DNA of 64,000 nucleotides from Streptomyces flavidovirens DSM 40150 (GCF_000429085.1 NZ_AUBE01000013.1:124001-188000); one strand, 5' to 3'; shown: positions 1 through 8,538, numbered from the stretch's first letter. The notes: generated by a model from the letters alone, not told the origin. Translations and numbers: made by a program.

Positions 1-1
1 G

Positions 2-292
2 TGTCCGCTGGAGACGCTCGACGGGGTGGAGGAGATCGACGTACGGCCCGGCACGCAGTCCGGGCAGTCGATCCCGCTGCACGGGCGCGGTGTCACGCAC
101 CTGCGGGGCGGCGGCCGCGGGGACCTGATCGTGCACGTCGAGGTGCTGACCCCGTCGAAGATGGACCCGCAGCAGGAGGACCTGCTGCGCCAGCTCGCGA
201 AGCTGCGCGGCGAGGAACGCCCGACGGGGCAGTTCCAGCCGGGGCAGCAGGGTCTGTTCTCGCGTCTGAAGGACGCCTTCAACGGGCGGTAG
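2..292 (+). CDS. dnaJ: DnaJ C-terminal end (5' truncated by window)
   Basis: This is the last 96 residues of a DnaJ co-chaperone, which stimulates the DnaK ATPase and delivers unfolded clients in the cytoplasm. The visible part is the second C-terminal beta domain: VRPGTQSGQ is followed by RGGGRGDLIVHVEV, the usual closing strand. A short tail ends LKDAFNGR. The J domain and zinc-finger repeats would lie upstream of the window. Streptomyces carry a DnaJ paralogue next to the HrcA repressor gene and followed by a nitronate monooxygenase and rsmE. The downstream genes fit that copy. The reading frame is open to the window edge, so the start is not visible. Confidence 0.9.
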   Translation, partial: CPLETLDGVEEIDVRPGTQSGQSIPLHGRGVTHLRGGGRGDLIVHVEVLTPSKMDPQQEDLLRQLAKLRGEERPTGQFQPGQQGLFSRLKDAFNGR

Positions 293-359
293 GCGCACGC
301 CTGCGGGGAGGCGGAAGCCTCGATTCGGCGCAGTGCGGAGGGCATGAAACTATGCGTTC

Positions 360-1442
360 ATGTCCTCCGCACTGACCGATCTTTGCCGTTATCCGATCGT
401 GCAGGCCCCCATGGCGGGTGGCGCCTCCAGCCCTCAGCTCGTCGCTGCCGTCTCCGAAGCGGGTGGTCTCGGGTTTCTTGCCGCCGGTTACAAGACCGCT
501 GACGGCATGTACGAGGAGATCAAGCAGCTGCGGGGGCTGACGAGCCGGCCGTTCGGCGTCAATCTCTTCATGCCGCAGCCGAGCCACGCCGACCCGGCCT
601 CCGTGGAGGTCTACCGTCACCAGCTCGCCGGTGAGGCGGACTGGTACGACACCCCCCTCGGTGAGCCCGACAACTGCTCCGACGATGGCTACGAAGCCAA
701 GCTGGCCATCCTCATCGACGACCCTGTCCCGGTCGTCTCCTTCACCTTCGGCTGCCCCACCCGGCCCGTGCTCGACGCGTTCGCGAAGGCCGGCACCCTC
801 ACCGTCGTGACCGTCACCACGCCCGAAGAGGCCCAGGTCGCGCAGTGGACCGGCGCCGACGTCGTGTGCGTACAGGGCGTAGAGGCCGGCGGCCACCAGG
901 GAACGCACCGTGACGATCCCAAGAACGACGGCGCCGGCATCGGCCTGCTGTCCCTCGTCGCGCAGGTGCGCGAGACCGTGCAACTGCCGATCGTCGCGGC
1001 GGGCGGTGTGATGCGCGGCGCGCAGATCGCCGCGCTCCTCGCGCTCGGCGCGTCCGCGGCGCAGCTCGGCACGGCGTTCCTGGTGTGCCCCGAGTCCGGT
1101 GCGAACGCCCTGCACAAGCAGGCCATGACCAATCCGCTGTTCGTACGCACGGAACTCACCCGCGCGTTCTCCGGACGTCCCGCCCGCGGCCTCGTCAACC
1201 GCTTCATGCGCGAGCACGGCCCGTACGCCCCCGCCGCCTACCCCCAGGTGCACCACATCACCTCCGGCCTGCGCAAGGCCGCGGCCAAGGCGGGCGACGC
1301 CCAGGGCATGGCGCTGTGGGCCGGGCAGGGGCACCGGATGGCGCGCGAGATGCCGGCCGGGCAGCTCGTCGAGGTCCTGGCGGCCGAGACCGACGCGGCG
1401 CTCGCGGCGCTGGCCCTGCGCGGCGCGGGTGGTGCCGCGTGA
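360..1442 (+). CDS. Nitronate monooxygenase (2-nitropropane dioxygenase family)
   Basis: This 360-residue TIM-barrel flavoprotein of the nitronate monooxygenase family uses FMN to oxidise alkyl nitronates, probably as a cytoplasmic detoxification enzyme. Early residues APMAGGASSPQLVAAVSEAGG match the family N-terminus. GVEAGGHQGTH near residues 174-184 carries the catalytic-type His. IVAAGGVMRG near 211 and GASAAQLGTAFL near 228 form the phosphate-binding end of the barrel. Length is normal. The stop overlaps the GTG start of rsmE by 4 bases, which implies translational coupling. The physiological substrate cannot be told from sequence. Confidence 0.9.
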   Translation: MSSALTDLCRYPIVQAPMAGGASSPQLVAAVSEAGGLGFLAAGYKTADGMYEEIKQLRGLTSRPFGVNLFMPQPSHADPASVEVYRHQLAGEADWYDTPLGEPDNCSDDGYEAKLAILIDDPVPVVSFTFGCPTRPVLDAFAKAGTLTVVTVTTPEEAQVAQWTGADVVCVQGVEAGGHQGTHRDDPKNDGAGIGLLSLVAQVRETVQLPIVAAGGVMRGAQIAALLALGASAAQLGTAFLVCPESGANALHKQAMTNPLFVRTELTRAFSGRPARGLVNRFMREHGPYAPAAYPQVHHITSGLRKAAAKAGDAQGMALWAGQGHRMAREMPAGQLVEVLAAETDAALAALALRGAGGAA

Positions 1443-2182
1443 CGGCGCCGGTGTTCGTCGTCGACGCCGTGCCGGGGAAGGGACAGTTCGTACTCGAAGG
1501 CCCCGAGGGGCGGCACGCCGTCTCGGTGCGGCGGCTGCACACGGGGGAGCACGTCGTACTGACGGACGGGCGCGGCGCGGGCGCGGCGGCCGTGGTGCTG
1601 GCGGCCGAGGGCAAGGACCGGCTCGTCGTCGAGGTGACGGATCTGACGGTGGAGCCGGAGCCGGCGCCGCGCATCACCGTCGTACAGGCGCTTCCCAAGG
1701 GCGACCGGGGCGAGGTGGCCGTCGAGACGATGACGGAGACCGGCGTCGACGTGATCGTGCCGTGGCAGGCGTCCCGCTGCATCACACAGTGGCGCGGAGA
1801 CCGGGGCGCGAAGTCTCTCGCCAAGTGGCGGGCCACGGCGCGCGAGGCGGGCAAGCAGTCGCGCAGGCTGCGCTTCCCCGAGGTCGCGGACGCGCTGACG
1901 ACGAAGCAGGTCGGTGCGCTGCTGGCCACGGCGGACTTCGCGGCCGTACTGCACGAGGACCCGTCGGTGGGCAGCGAGGCGCTCGCCACCGCCGGGCTGC
2001 CGCAGACGGGCTCGATCGTGCTGGTCGTGGGGCCGGAGGGGGGCGTGTCGCCGGAGGAGCTGGCGGTCTTCGGCGAGGCGGGGGCGAAACCGTACCGGCT
2101 GGGGCGCAGTGTTCTGCGTACGTCGACTGCCGGGACGGCGGCGGCGGCGTTGCTGCTGGGCCGTACGGGCCGCTGGTCCTGA
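1439..2182 (+). CDS. rsmE: 16S rRNA m3U1498 methyltransferase RsmE
   Basis: RsmE methylates N3 of U1498 in 16S rRNA using S-adenosylmethionine. The 247-residue protein has an N-terminal PUA-like part (residues about 1-75, with RHAVSVRRLHTGEHV) and a C-terminal SPOUT knot domain. The knot motifs are VVGPEGGVSPEEL near 197 and LGRSVLRTSTAGTAA near 220. The GTG start is chosen because it begins the conserved N-terminus and forms a GTGA overlap with the upstream stop. A longer in-frame reading upstream has no conserved content. Position next to dnaJ matches the usual Streptomyces order. Confidence 0.94.
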   Translation: MTAPVFVVDAVPGKGQFVLEGPEGRHAVSVRRLHTGEHVVLTDGRGAGAAAVVLAAEGKDRLVVEVTDLTVEPEPAPRITVVQALPKGDRGEVAVETMTETGVDVIVPWQASRCITQWRGDRGAKSLAKWRATAREAGKQSRRLRFPEVADALTTKQVGALLATADFAAVLHEDPSVGSEALATAGLPQTGSIVLVVGPEGGVSPEELAVFGEAGAKPYRLGRSVLRTSTAGTAAAALLLGRTGRWS

Positions 2183-2259
2183 CCTGCCCGGCCCGACCCA
2201 CCCGACGCGACCGACCCGGACCCACCCGCCCCGAGCTGTTTCCCGGAAAGGGCATTTCG

Positions 2260-2652
2260 ATGGAACTCGCCCAGGTTCGTCTCCTCGTCTCCGACTTCCC
2301 CGCCTGTTACCGCTTCTACGGCGAAGTGCTGGGCCTGAAGCCCCAGTCGGGGTTCGAGAACGGGCCGTACGAGAAGTTCTCACCGGCTCTCGGGTCGGCC
2401 GGCATCGCTCTCCAGGACCGCGCCATGATGGCGGAGGTGCTCGGCGAGCTCGCCGGCGAGCCGGACGGCCACCGCTCGCTCGTGGTGCTGCGGGTCGACG
2501 ACCTCGACCGGTACTGCGAGGAGATCACCGGGCGGGGAGCGGTGCTGGAGCACGGGCCCGCGCTGATGACGGAACGGATGCGGGCAGCGCACCTCAAGGA
2601 CCCCGAGGGCAACCTCGTGGAGCTCCAGGAGTGGCTGCTGCTGGGCGGCTGA
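2260..2652 (+). CDS. VOC (glyoxalase/bleomycin resistance) family protein
   Basis: This 130-residue single VOC-fold protein contains two beta-alpha-beta-beta-beta modules. It begins LAQVRLLVSDFPACYRFYGE and ends with LKDPEGNLVELQEWL, where the Glu of NLVELQ is the usual metal ligand position. It may bind or transform a small metabolite, but the family is too diverse to name a substrate. It starts 77 bases after rsmE with a GGAAAG-type ribosome binding site and is probably co-transcribed. Confidence 0.85.
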   Translation: MELAQVRLLVSDFPACYRFYGEVLGLKPQSGFENGPYEKFSPALGSAGIALQDRAMMAEVLGELAGEPDGHRSLVVLRVDDLDRYCEEITGRGAVLEHGPALMTERMRAAHLKDPEGNLVELQEWLLLGG

Positions 2653-2746
2653 CCTTTCTGGGCCGCCCTTTCCCGCCGCGTGCGCGCCGCAAGCGTGACC
2701 GCAACTCGTCTTTTCCGCCTGCCGCCTCCGGTGGGAGGCTGCGCCC

Positions 2747-3322
2747 ATGGTGGTTGCGTTCAGGCGGACCGTGGCGGCGATCGGCCTCGCCGGTACGGCG
2801 ATTGTGGGCGTCTCGGCCTGCGAACCAGGGGCCGGCGGGATGAGTTCGGTGGCCGTGGCCATGACCACCGACCAGACCGGCACGCGCGCCCTTGAGCGTG
2901 CGGGCGTCGACGTGCGGTGGATGAGCTGTACGTCGACGGTCGGCGAGGGCGGCAAGGCCACCGGCGGCACCGGCCCCGCCGCGGCGCCCGCACCGAGCCG
3001 CGACGTCGCCTCCGTCGAGTGCGAGGGCGAGACAACGGACCGGCAGGACATCCGTATCGACGGCAAGGTGACCGAGGAGCGCGACGGGCGGTGCGTGCGC
3101 GGTGACCTGACGGCCAGGGTGGGCGAGCGGACCGTGTTCCGGGCCGACGTGCTCGGCGACTGCGACGCCGCGCCCACCCGCACCGCCACCACCAGCGGCA
3201 ACCCCACGCCTTCCGCCACCTACCGGCCGACGGCGACCGTCACGGCCACCGTCACCGTCACCGCCGCGCCGGACCCCGGCCCCGATCCCGGCCCGAGCTG
3301 TAGCTGCCCGCCCTCCAAGTGA
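2747..3322 (+). CDS. Putative secreted lipoprotein
   Basis: This 191-residue protein has a positively charged N-terminus (VVAFRRT), a hydrophobic stretch, and a lipobox GVSAC with Cys25 as the predicted lipidated residue, so it should sit on the outer face of the membrane. The middle (about 40-150) has spaced cysteines that could form disulphides. The tail is rich in Thr, Pro and Val and ends PGPSCSCPPSK. I do not recognise a functional domain. It stands alone between a VOC protein and an HIT protein. Confidence 0.75.
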   Translation: MVVAFRRTVAAIGLAGTAIVGVSACEPGAGGMSSVAVAMTTDQTGTRALERAGVDVRWMSCTSTVGEGGKATGGTGPAAAPAPSRDVASVECEGETTDRQDIRIDGKVTEERDGRCVRGDLTARVGERTVFRADVLGDCDAAPTRTATTSGNPTPSATYRPTATVTATVTVTAAPDPGPDPGPSCSCPPSK

Positions 3323-3328
3323 GGGCGG
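3308..3328 (+). terminator. Hairpin overlapping the lipoprotein stop codon
   Basis: An 8-bp perfect stem (3308-3315 with 3321-3328) around a 5-base loop spans the stop codon of the lipoprotein gene. No U-run follows, so it may be a weak terminator or simply a GC-rich palindrome. Confidence 0.35.
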
Positions 3329-3387
3329 CGCCGGAGACGTACGTGGTCAAGGGGCGCGGGCCGGGAGGCGGATAGCATGCGGCCATA

Positions 3388-3472
3388 CTTGATCGGTACA
3401 TCCTGATCAGCTTGATCAGCTTGATCAGCTTGATCAGCTTGATCAGCTTGATCGGCCTGATCAGCTGATCAG
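3388..3472. repeat. Tandem 9-bp repeat, unit CTTGATCAG
   Basis: From 3402 to 3472 there are eight head-to-tail units of 9 bp: five contain the exact sequence CTTGATCAG or its first-unit variant, and the last ones vary by one base or are shortened to 8. A single isolated copy lies at 3388-3396. Every unit carries TGATCA or a near copy, itself a palindrome, so the array is both a direct repeat and a set of inverted repeats. It ends 22 bases before the HIT gene start, so it lies in its promoter or 5' untranslated region. Copy number could vary between strains. Confidence 0.9.
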
Positions 3473-3494
3473 CCGGAACTGAGGAGCCAGGACC

Positions 3495-3854
3495 ATGGCG
3501 GGTGAACCCCAGGCAGACTGCCTGTTCTGCAAGATCGTCGCGGGGGAGGTGCCGGCGACGATCGTCCGTGAGACGGAGACGACCGTCGCGTTCCGCGACA
3601 TCAACCCCCAGGCGCCGACGCACGTCCTGGTCATCCCCAAGGCACACCACCGGGACGCCGCAGCGCTCGCCGTCGCCGAGCCGCAGATCCTCGCTGACGT
3701 ACTCGCCGAGACCGGCAGGGTCGCCGCTGACGAAAAGGTCGACGGCACGGGCTACCGCGTCGTCTTCAACACGGGTACGGGCGCCGGGCAGACCGTCTTC
3801 CACGCGCACGCCCACGTCCTCGGCGGACGCGGCCTCAACTGGCCCCCCGGATAA
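3495..3854 (+). CDS. HIT family (histidine triad) protein, HINT-like
   Basis: This 119-residue histidine-triad protein has CLFCKIVAGEVPA at the N-terminus, FRDINPQAPTHVLVIPK in the middle, and the catalytic triad HAHAHVLGG near residues 103-111. HINT-type proteins hydrolyse nucleoside phosphoramidates or AMP-lysine-like substrates; the central His is the nucleophile. The two N-terminal cysteines (CLFC) together with the first His of the HH pair may hold zinc, as in other bacterial HINTs. The start ATG has AGGAG 8 bases upstream. rnz follows after 17 bases, so the two genes are probably one transcript. Confidence 0.92.
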   Translation: MAGEPQADCLFCKIVAGEVPATIVRETETTVAFRDINPQAPTHVLVIPKAHHRDAAALAVAEPQILADVLAETGRVAADEKVDGTGYRVVFNTGTGAGQTVFHAHAHVLGGRGLNWPPG

Positions 3855-3871
3855 GGCAGAAGGCAGCGACC

Positions 3872-4789
3872 GTGTCCGCACGAGAACTGGTGGTCCTCGG
3901 CACAGCGAGCCAGGTCCCCACCCGGCACCGCAACCACAACGGCTACCTCCTGCGCTGGGACGGCGAGGGCATCCTCTTCGATCCCGGCGAGGGCACCCAG
4001 CGCCAGATGCTGCGGGCCGGCGTGGCCGCGCACGACATCAACCGGATCTGCGTCACCCACTTCCACGGTGACCACTCACTGGGCCTCGCCGGGGTGATCC
4101 AGCGCATCAACCTCGACCGCGTCCCGCACCCCGTCACCGCCCACTACCCGGCGAGCGGTCAGCGCTTCTTCGACCGGCTGCGGTACGCCACGGCCTACCG
4201 CGAGACGGTCCGGCTGACCGAAGCACCGGTCGCCGCCGACGGGCCGCTGGCCACCGGGCCGTCGTACTCCCTCGACGCGGTCAGGCTGTCGCACCCCGTC
4301 GAGTCGTACGGCTACCGGCTCACCGAGCCCGACGGACGCCGCATGCTGCCCGAGCTGCTCGCCGCGCACGGGATCAAGGGTCCTGACGTCGGCCGCATCC
4401 AGCGCGACGGGCAGCTCGGCGGGGTCACGCTCGACCAGGTCAGCGAGGAACGTCGCGGGCAGCGTTTCGCCTTCGTCATGGACACCAGGCTGTGCGACGG
4501 GGTGTACGCACTCGCCGAGGGCTGCGACATGCTCGTCATCGAGTCGACCTTCCTTGACGAGGAGGCGCTGCTGGCCGCCGAGCACGGTCACCTGACGGCC
4601 GGTCAGGCAGCCCGTGCCGCGTACGAAGCGGGCGTACGCCACCTGGTCCTCACCCACTTCTCGCAGCGCTACAACGATCCCGAGGCCTTCGAACGCCAGG
4701 CCCGCGACGCCGGTTTCGACGGCGAGCTGACCGTCGCCGCCGACCTGCTGCGGGTGCCTCTCCCCAAGCGCCACCCCCTGAAACCCTGA
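3872..4789 (+). CDS. rnz: Ribonuclease Z (tRNA 3' endonuclease)
   Basis: RNase Z cuts tRNA precursors just after the discriminator base, preparing them for CCA addition. The 305-residue protein is the short bacterial form. The zinc-binding motif THFHGDHSLGLAG begins near residue 61. Further metal ligands of the metallo-beta-lactamase fold are expected at VMDTR (about 203) and VLTHFSQRYND (about 258). The GTG start is preceded by AAGGCAG. It lies between the HIT gene and adenosine deaminase on the same strand. Confidence 0.93.
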   Translation: MSARELVVLGTASQVPTRHRNHNGYLLRWDGEGILFDPGEGTQRQMLRAGVAAHDINRICVTHFHGDHSLGLAGVIQRINLDRVPHPVTAHYPASGQRFFDRLRYATAYRETVRLTEAPVAADGPLATGPSYSLDAVRLSHPVESYGYRLTEPDGRRMLPELLAAHGIKGPDVGRIQRDGQLGGVTLDQVSEERRGQRFAFVMDTRLCDGVYALAEGCDMLVIESTFLDEEALLAAEHGHLTAGQAARAAYEAGVRHLVLTHFSQRYNDPEAFERQARDAGFDGELTVAADLLRVPLPKRHPLKP

Positions 4790-4839
4790 GCGCCGCCGCC
4801 CCGAACCCCCCCGCAAGTCCCCGACGAGAAGACCCCCCC

Positions 4840-5829
4840 ATGCAGCTCCCCAAGGCCGAACTCCACCTCCACATCGAAGGCACCCTCGAACCCGAGCTGG
4901 CCTTCGAGCTCGCCGCGCGCAACGCCGTGGTCCTGCCCCACTCCACCACCGAAGAGCTCCGCCGCGCCTACCTCTTCGACGACCTCCAGTCGTTCCTCGA
5001 CCTGTACTACGCGCTGATGGCGGTCCTGTGCACCGAGGACGACTTCGACCGGCTCGCCGACGCCTACCTGGCGCGGGCGGCCGCGCAGGGCGTACGGCAC
5101 GCCGAGATCTTCTTCGACCCGCAGGCGCACACCGCGCGTGGAGTCGCGATCGGCACGGTCATCGAGGGCCTCGCCCGCGCCCTGGACCGCAGCGAGGAGC
5201 GGCACGGGATCTCCACGCAGCTCATCATGTGCTTCCTGCGCGACCAGTCCGCCGAGTCCGCGCTGGAGACGCTGGAGGCCGCCAAGCCGTATCTGCACCG
5301 GATCGCGGCCGTCGGCCTGGACTCGGCGGAGGTCGGACACCCGCCGTCGAAGTTCCGTGAGGTGTACGAGGCGGCCGCGGCCCTGGGGCTGCGCAGGGTC
5401 GCGCACGCGGGGGAGGAGGGGCCGCCGGCGTACATCTGGGAGGCGCTCGACATCCTCGGCGTCGAGCGCGTCGACCACGGGCTGCGCTCCATGGAGGACC
5501 CGGAGCTCGTGAAGCGGCTCGTGCGGGACCGCGTGCCGCTGACGCTGTGCCCCCTGTCGAACGTCCGGCTGCGGGCCATCGACGTCCTGGAGGAACACCC
5601 GCTGCGCGAGATGATGGACGCCGGGCTGCTGGTCACGGTGAACTCCGACGACCCGGCCTATTTCGGCGGGTACGTCGGCGACACCTTCCACGCCGTGCGC
5701 GAGGCGCTGGGGCTCGGGCAGGAGCAACTGCGCGAGCTCGCCCGCAACTCCTTCCTCGCGGCCTTCCTCGATCACGACGAGAAGCGCAGGCAGGCGTATC
5801 TCGCCGAGGTCGACGCGTACGTCTTCTGA
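4840..5829 (+). CDS. add: Adenosine deaminase family enzyme
   Basis: This 329-residue TIM-barrel metal hydrolase converts adenosine to inosine or a close purine analogue. Zinc ligands appear in HLHIEGTLEPE near residue 9. HAGEEGP near 190 carries the catalytic Glu region, and SDDPAYFGGY near 270 supplies the Asp pair. The family also includes adenine deaminases and aminodeoxyfutalosine deaminase. The MQLPKAELHLHIEGTLEP start and the SDDPAYFGG motif resemble the adenine/adenosine deaminase subgroup, so the exact base is uncertain. It follows rnz after 50 bases. Confidence 0.85.
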   Translation: MQLPKAELHLHIEGTLEPELAFELAARNAVVLPHSTTEELRRAYLFDDLQSFLDLYYALMAVLCTEDDFDRLADAYLARAAAQGVRHAEIFFDPQAHTARGVAIGTVIEGLARALDRSEERHGISTQLIMCFLRDQSAESALETLEAAKPYLHRIAAVGLDSAEVGHPPSKFREVYEAAAALGLRRVAHAGEEGPPAYIWEALDILGVERVDHGLRSMEDPELVKRLVRDRVPLTLCPLSNVRLRAIDVLEEHPLREMMDAGLLVTVNSDDPAYFGGYVGDTFHAVREALGLGQEQLRELARNSFLAAFLDHDEKRRQAYLAEVDAYVF

Positions 5830-5895
5830 GGACCTCCTCCTCGTCATATGCGACTGATCGGTGATCGGTTAATATTCAAGTAATAGGGTGCGCTC

Positions 5896-6573
5896 GTGCG
5901 CCTACTACTCGTGGAAGACGATGAACCGGTCGCCGAATCGCTGCGGCGCGGTCTGCTGCGCTACGGATTCGCGGTGGAGTGGGTCACCACGGGGCAGGAG
6001 GCCCTGGCGGTCACGGCCCCGTACGACCTGGTCCTGCTGGACCTCGGCCTGCCCGACACCGACGGGCTTGATGTGTGCCGGGCCCTGCGGGAGCGCGGGA
6101 CGGTGCCGATCATCGTGATCAGCGCCCGCAGCGACGAGACGGACCGCGTGGTGGGGCTGGAGATCGGAGCCGACGATTACGTCTCCAAACCCTTCGGCGT
6201 ACGCGAGGTCATTGCCCGTATAAGGGCGGTGATGCGGCGCGTGCGGCCCCGGACCCAGCAGGCCGAGAGCGGGCCCGACCGGTACGGGGCGCGGCTCGCC
6301 GTCGACCGCAAGGCGGCACGGGTGCGGCTGGACGGCGCCGATGTGGTGCTCACGCCCAAGGAGTACGACCTGCTGGCCTTCCTCACCGAGGAGCCCGGCG
6401 CGCTCATGTCGCGTGAGCAGATCATGGAAGCGGTCTGGGACGCCAACTGGTTCGGGCCGACGAAGACCCTGGACGTGCACGTGGCGGCACTGCGCCGCAA
6501 GCTCGCCGGGGTGGTCACCATCGAGGCGGTGCGCGGCGTCGGATTCCGTCTCGTCGTCGAGGGTGCGTCGTGA
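5896..6573 (+). CDS. Two-component response regulator, OmpR/PhoB type
   Basis: This 225-residue DNA-binding response regulator has a receiver domain (1-118) with acidic pocket VEDDE at 6-10, phospho-acceptor Asp49 in LVLLDLGLP, and Lys98 in YVSKPFG. The C-terminal winged helix (about 130-225) contains LTPKEYDLLAFL and the wing VRGVGFRLV. The GTG start fits the MRLLLVEDD family N-terminus. The stop overlaps the kinase start by 4 bases. A direct repeat of TGATCGG at 5855-5868 and an AT-rich stretch just upstream may be the promoter or an autoregulatory site. The signal and targets are unknown. Confidence 0.93.
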   Translation: MRLLLVEDDEPVAESLRRGLLRYGFAVEWVTTGQEALAVTAPYDLVLLDLGLPDTDGLDVCRALRERGTVPIIVISARSDETDRVVGLEIGADDYVSKPFGVREVIARIRAVMRRVRPRTQQAESGPDRYGARLAVDRKAARVRLDGADVVLTPKEYDLLAFLTEEPGALMSREQIMEAVWDANWFGPTKTLDVHVAALRRKLAGVVTIEAVRGVGFRLVVEGAS

Positions 6574-8039
6574 TCCGGCAGTTGATCGTCAGCTATGTGC
6601 TGCTGGTCGCGGTCGCCCTGACGGCGTTCACGGTGCCGGTGGCGTTCACGCTGACCGGGCAGCTGCGCGGGGACACGGAGCAGGCCGTACGCCGTGAGGC
6701 GACCACGATGGCGCTGCTGCTTGCGGACGGCGACGCCCCGGCGCGGCAGGCCCTGGCGCGGATGGCACAGGCGTACGCGGACGAGACGCCCGGCACCGCC
6801 GAGGTGGTCGCCGCCGACGGCAGCGCCGTACCGTCTCTGCCCGCGCCGGCCGACCCGGACAACGCCGCCTTCAGCCGGGCGCTGCGAGAGGGCCGGACCA
6901 CGGTCGACTGGGGCTCGACCCTGGTGTGGGGCCCGCAGTTGGTGATCACCGTACCGGCGCGCGCGCAGCGGCAGGACGCGGCCGTCGACAGGACTGTGGA
7001 CGCGACCGGTGATGTCAGGACTGTGGACGCGACCGGTGACGTGCGGAGCGGCGGAGCCCCGATCGTGGGCGCGGTGCGGATCCGTTACGCGACCGACGAC
7101 CTCACCGACCGCCTGTGGCGGATCTGGGGCTTCCGGGCGATCCTGGCCGTCGGTGTGCTCGCGGTCGCGGCCGGGCTCGGCGCCCTGGCAGCTCGTAGGC
7201 TGACCCGGCCGCTGCGCCAGCTCAACGACATGGCGAGCCGGTTCAGCGACGGCGACCTGGCCGCCCGATCGCCCGTCACAGGCCCACCGGAGACGCAGAA
7301 ACTGGCGCGCACCCTCAATTCGGGTGCCGAGCGGCTGGACACCTTGATCGACTCGCAGCGGATCTTCGTGGCGGACGCCTCGCATCAGCTTCGCACCCCT
7401 CTCACCGCGCTGCGGCTGTCGCTGGACAACATCGCTGACGGTGTCGACGACGAGTTCGTACGCGAGGACGTGGAACAGGCCACCGCCGAGGTGGTCCGGA
7501 TGAGCCGCCTGGTCAACGGCCTGCTGGTGCTGGCCCGCGCGGAGGCCAAGGTGTCACCGGCGGAGCCGCTGGCGCTGCGGGAGCTGGTCGGGCAGCGGCT
7601 CGCGGTGTGGAGGCCGGCCGCCGACGAGCGCGGAGTCACCATCGCGCTCGAAGGGGATGCCGGCGGCCGGCTGTGGGTGCTGGCCTGCCCCGGTCATCTG
7701 GACCAGGTACTGGACAACGTGCTCTCCAACGCCCTGGAGGTCTCACCGGACGGCGGCACGATCACCGTACGGATGGATCCGCACGGCGACGAGGTGGTCC
7801 TGGAGATCCTCGACCAGGGCCCCGGCATGTCCGCCGCCGAACAGTCCCGCGCCTTCGACCGGTTCTGGCGCGGTCAGGGTCTGACGGGCCGCTCGGGCTC
7901 GGGCCTGGGACTGGCCATCGTCAAGCAACTGGTGACGGACGACGGCGGCAGCGTGACCCTGCGGGACGCGCCGGGGGATGCGGGCGGGCTGTGCGTACGG
8001 GTCAGCCTTCGGACGGCAGCACCGAGGAGTGGTGGTTGA
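6570..8039 (+). CDS. Sensor histidine kinase
   Basis: This 489-residue membrane kinase pairs with the preceding regulator. It has a transmembrane helix at about 5-28, an extracytoplasmic sensor region to about 188, a second helix around 190-210, a HAMP segment, and a HisKA domain with ASHQLRTPLTAL (His272). The ATPase domain has NVLSNALEVSP (N box), DQGPGM (G1), FDRFWRG (F box) and GSGLGLAIV (G2). Residues 141-158 are an exact protein-level tandem duplication. The 3' end overlaps the convergent gene's last 38 bases. Confidence 0.92.
   Translation: MIRQLIVSYVLLVAVALTAFTVPVAFTLTGQLRGDTEQAVRREATTMALLLADGDAPARQALARMAQAYADETPGTAEVVAADGSAVPSLPAPADPDNAAFSRALREGRTTVDWGSTLVWGPQLVITVPARAQRQDAAVDRTVDATGDVRTVDATGDVRSGGAPIVGAVRIRYATDDLTDRLWRIWGFRAILAVGVLAVAAGLGALAARRLTRPLRQLNDMASRFSDGDLAARSPVTGPPETQKLARTLNSGAERLDTLIDSQRIFVADASHQLRTPLTALRLSLDNIADGVDDEFVREDVEQATAEVVRMSRLVNGLLVLARAEAKVSPAEPLALRELVGQRLAVWRPAADERGVTIALEGDAGGRLWVLACPGHLDQVLDNVLSNALEVSPDGGTITVRMDPHGDEVVLEILDQGPGMSAAEQSRAFDRFWRGQGLTGRSGSGLGLAIVKQLVTDDGGSVTLRDAPGDAGGLCVRVSLRTAAPRSGG
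6990..7043 (+). repeat. 27-bp in-frame tandem duplication inside the histidine kinase
   Basis: Two adjacent 27-bp units (6990-7016 and 7017-7043) encode RTVDATGDV twice. They differ only at two third-codon positions near the end of the unit. The duplicated nonapeptide lies in the predicted extracytoplasmic sensor region. Confidence 0.92.
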
Positions 8040-8538
8040 CGATCAGCCAGGCGCCGCCGCGCTTCTCGTACTCGTACGTGTAACGTGCGTCGACCGCCCG
8101 CTTCTCGCCGGTCTTCGGGTCGGTGAGCGTGAACTGGTAGAGGCCGGAGTCGATCGCGGAGTTGTGGTCGAGGACGTTGATCACCGACTTGACCTTCTTG
8201 CCCACCGGCTTGTTCTGCAGGAAGTGCTCGAAATAGTCCACGATCTCCGCGCGATTGGTACGGATCCGGGGCGACGCGGTGGGCAGCAGCACCGCGTCGA
8301 ACGCGTACCGAGCCGCCACTTTCTCCGGGTCGCCGGTCTGCAGGGCCGCGTTCCACTGATCGAAGAGCGCTTCCATCCGCGCCTCGTCGGCCCGGGTCAC
8401 CTTGGCGGTCCTGGTGGTCTGGGTGGTCTTCGGCCGGTCCTCGGGCGAGGCGGTGCTGATCCCCACGGTGACGGTGCCCGCGATGGCCACGGCGGCGGCG
8501 GTGACGATGCCGGCGCGTACACGTATCTGACGCTTCAT
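8002..8538 (-). CDS. Secreted or anchored SnoaL/NTF2-like (SgcJ/EcaC family) protein
   Basis: This 178-residue protein has a basic N-terminus (MKRQIRVRAG) and a hydrophobic segment to about residue 27, a signal peptide or anchor. It continues with an NTF2-like alpha+beta cone: EARMEALFDQWNAALQTGDPEKVAARYA is the classic SgcJ/EcaC opening. YEKRGGAWLIVNHHSS near the C-terminus is the closing strand. Members of the family often bind small hydrophobic molecules, but catalytic roles are mostly unproven. It is convergent with the histidine kinase, with the last 38 bases shared between the two coding regions. Confidence 0.85.
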   Translation of the reverse strand: MKRQIRVRAGIVTAAAVAIAGTVTVGISTASPEDRPKTTQTTRTAKVTRADEARMEALFDQWNAALQTGDPEKVAARYAFDAVLLPTASPRIRTNRAEIVDYFEHFLQNKPVGKKVKSVINVLDHNSAIDSGLYQFTLTDPKTGEKRAVDARYTYEYEKRGGAWLIVNHHSSVLPSEG

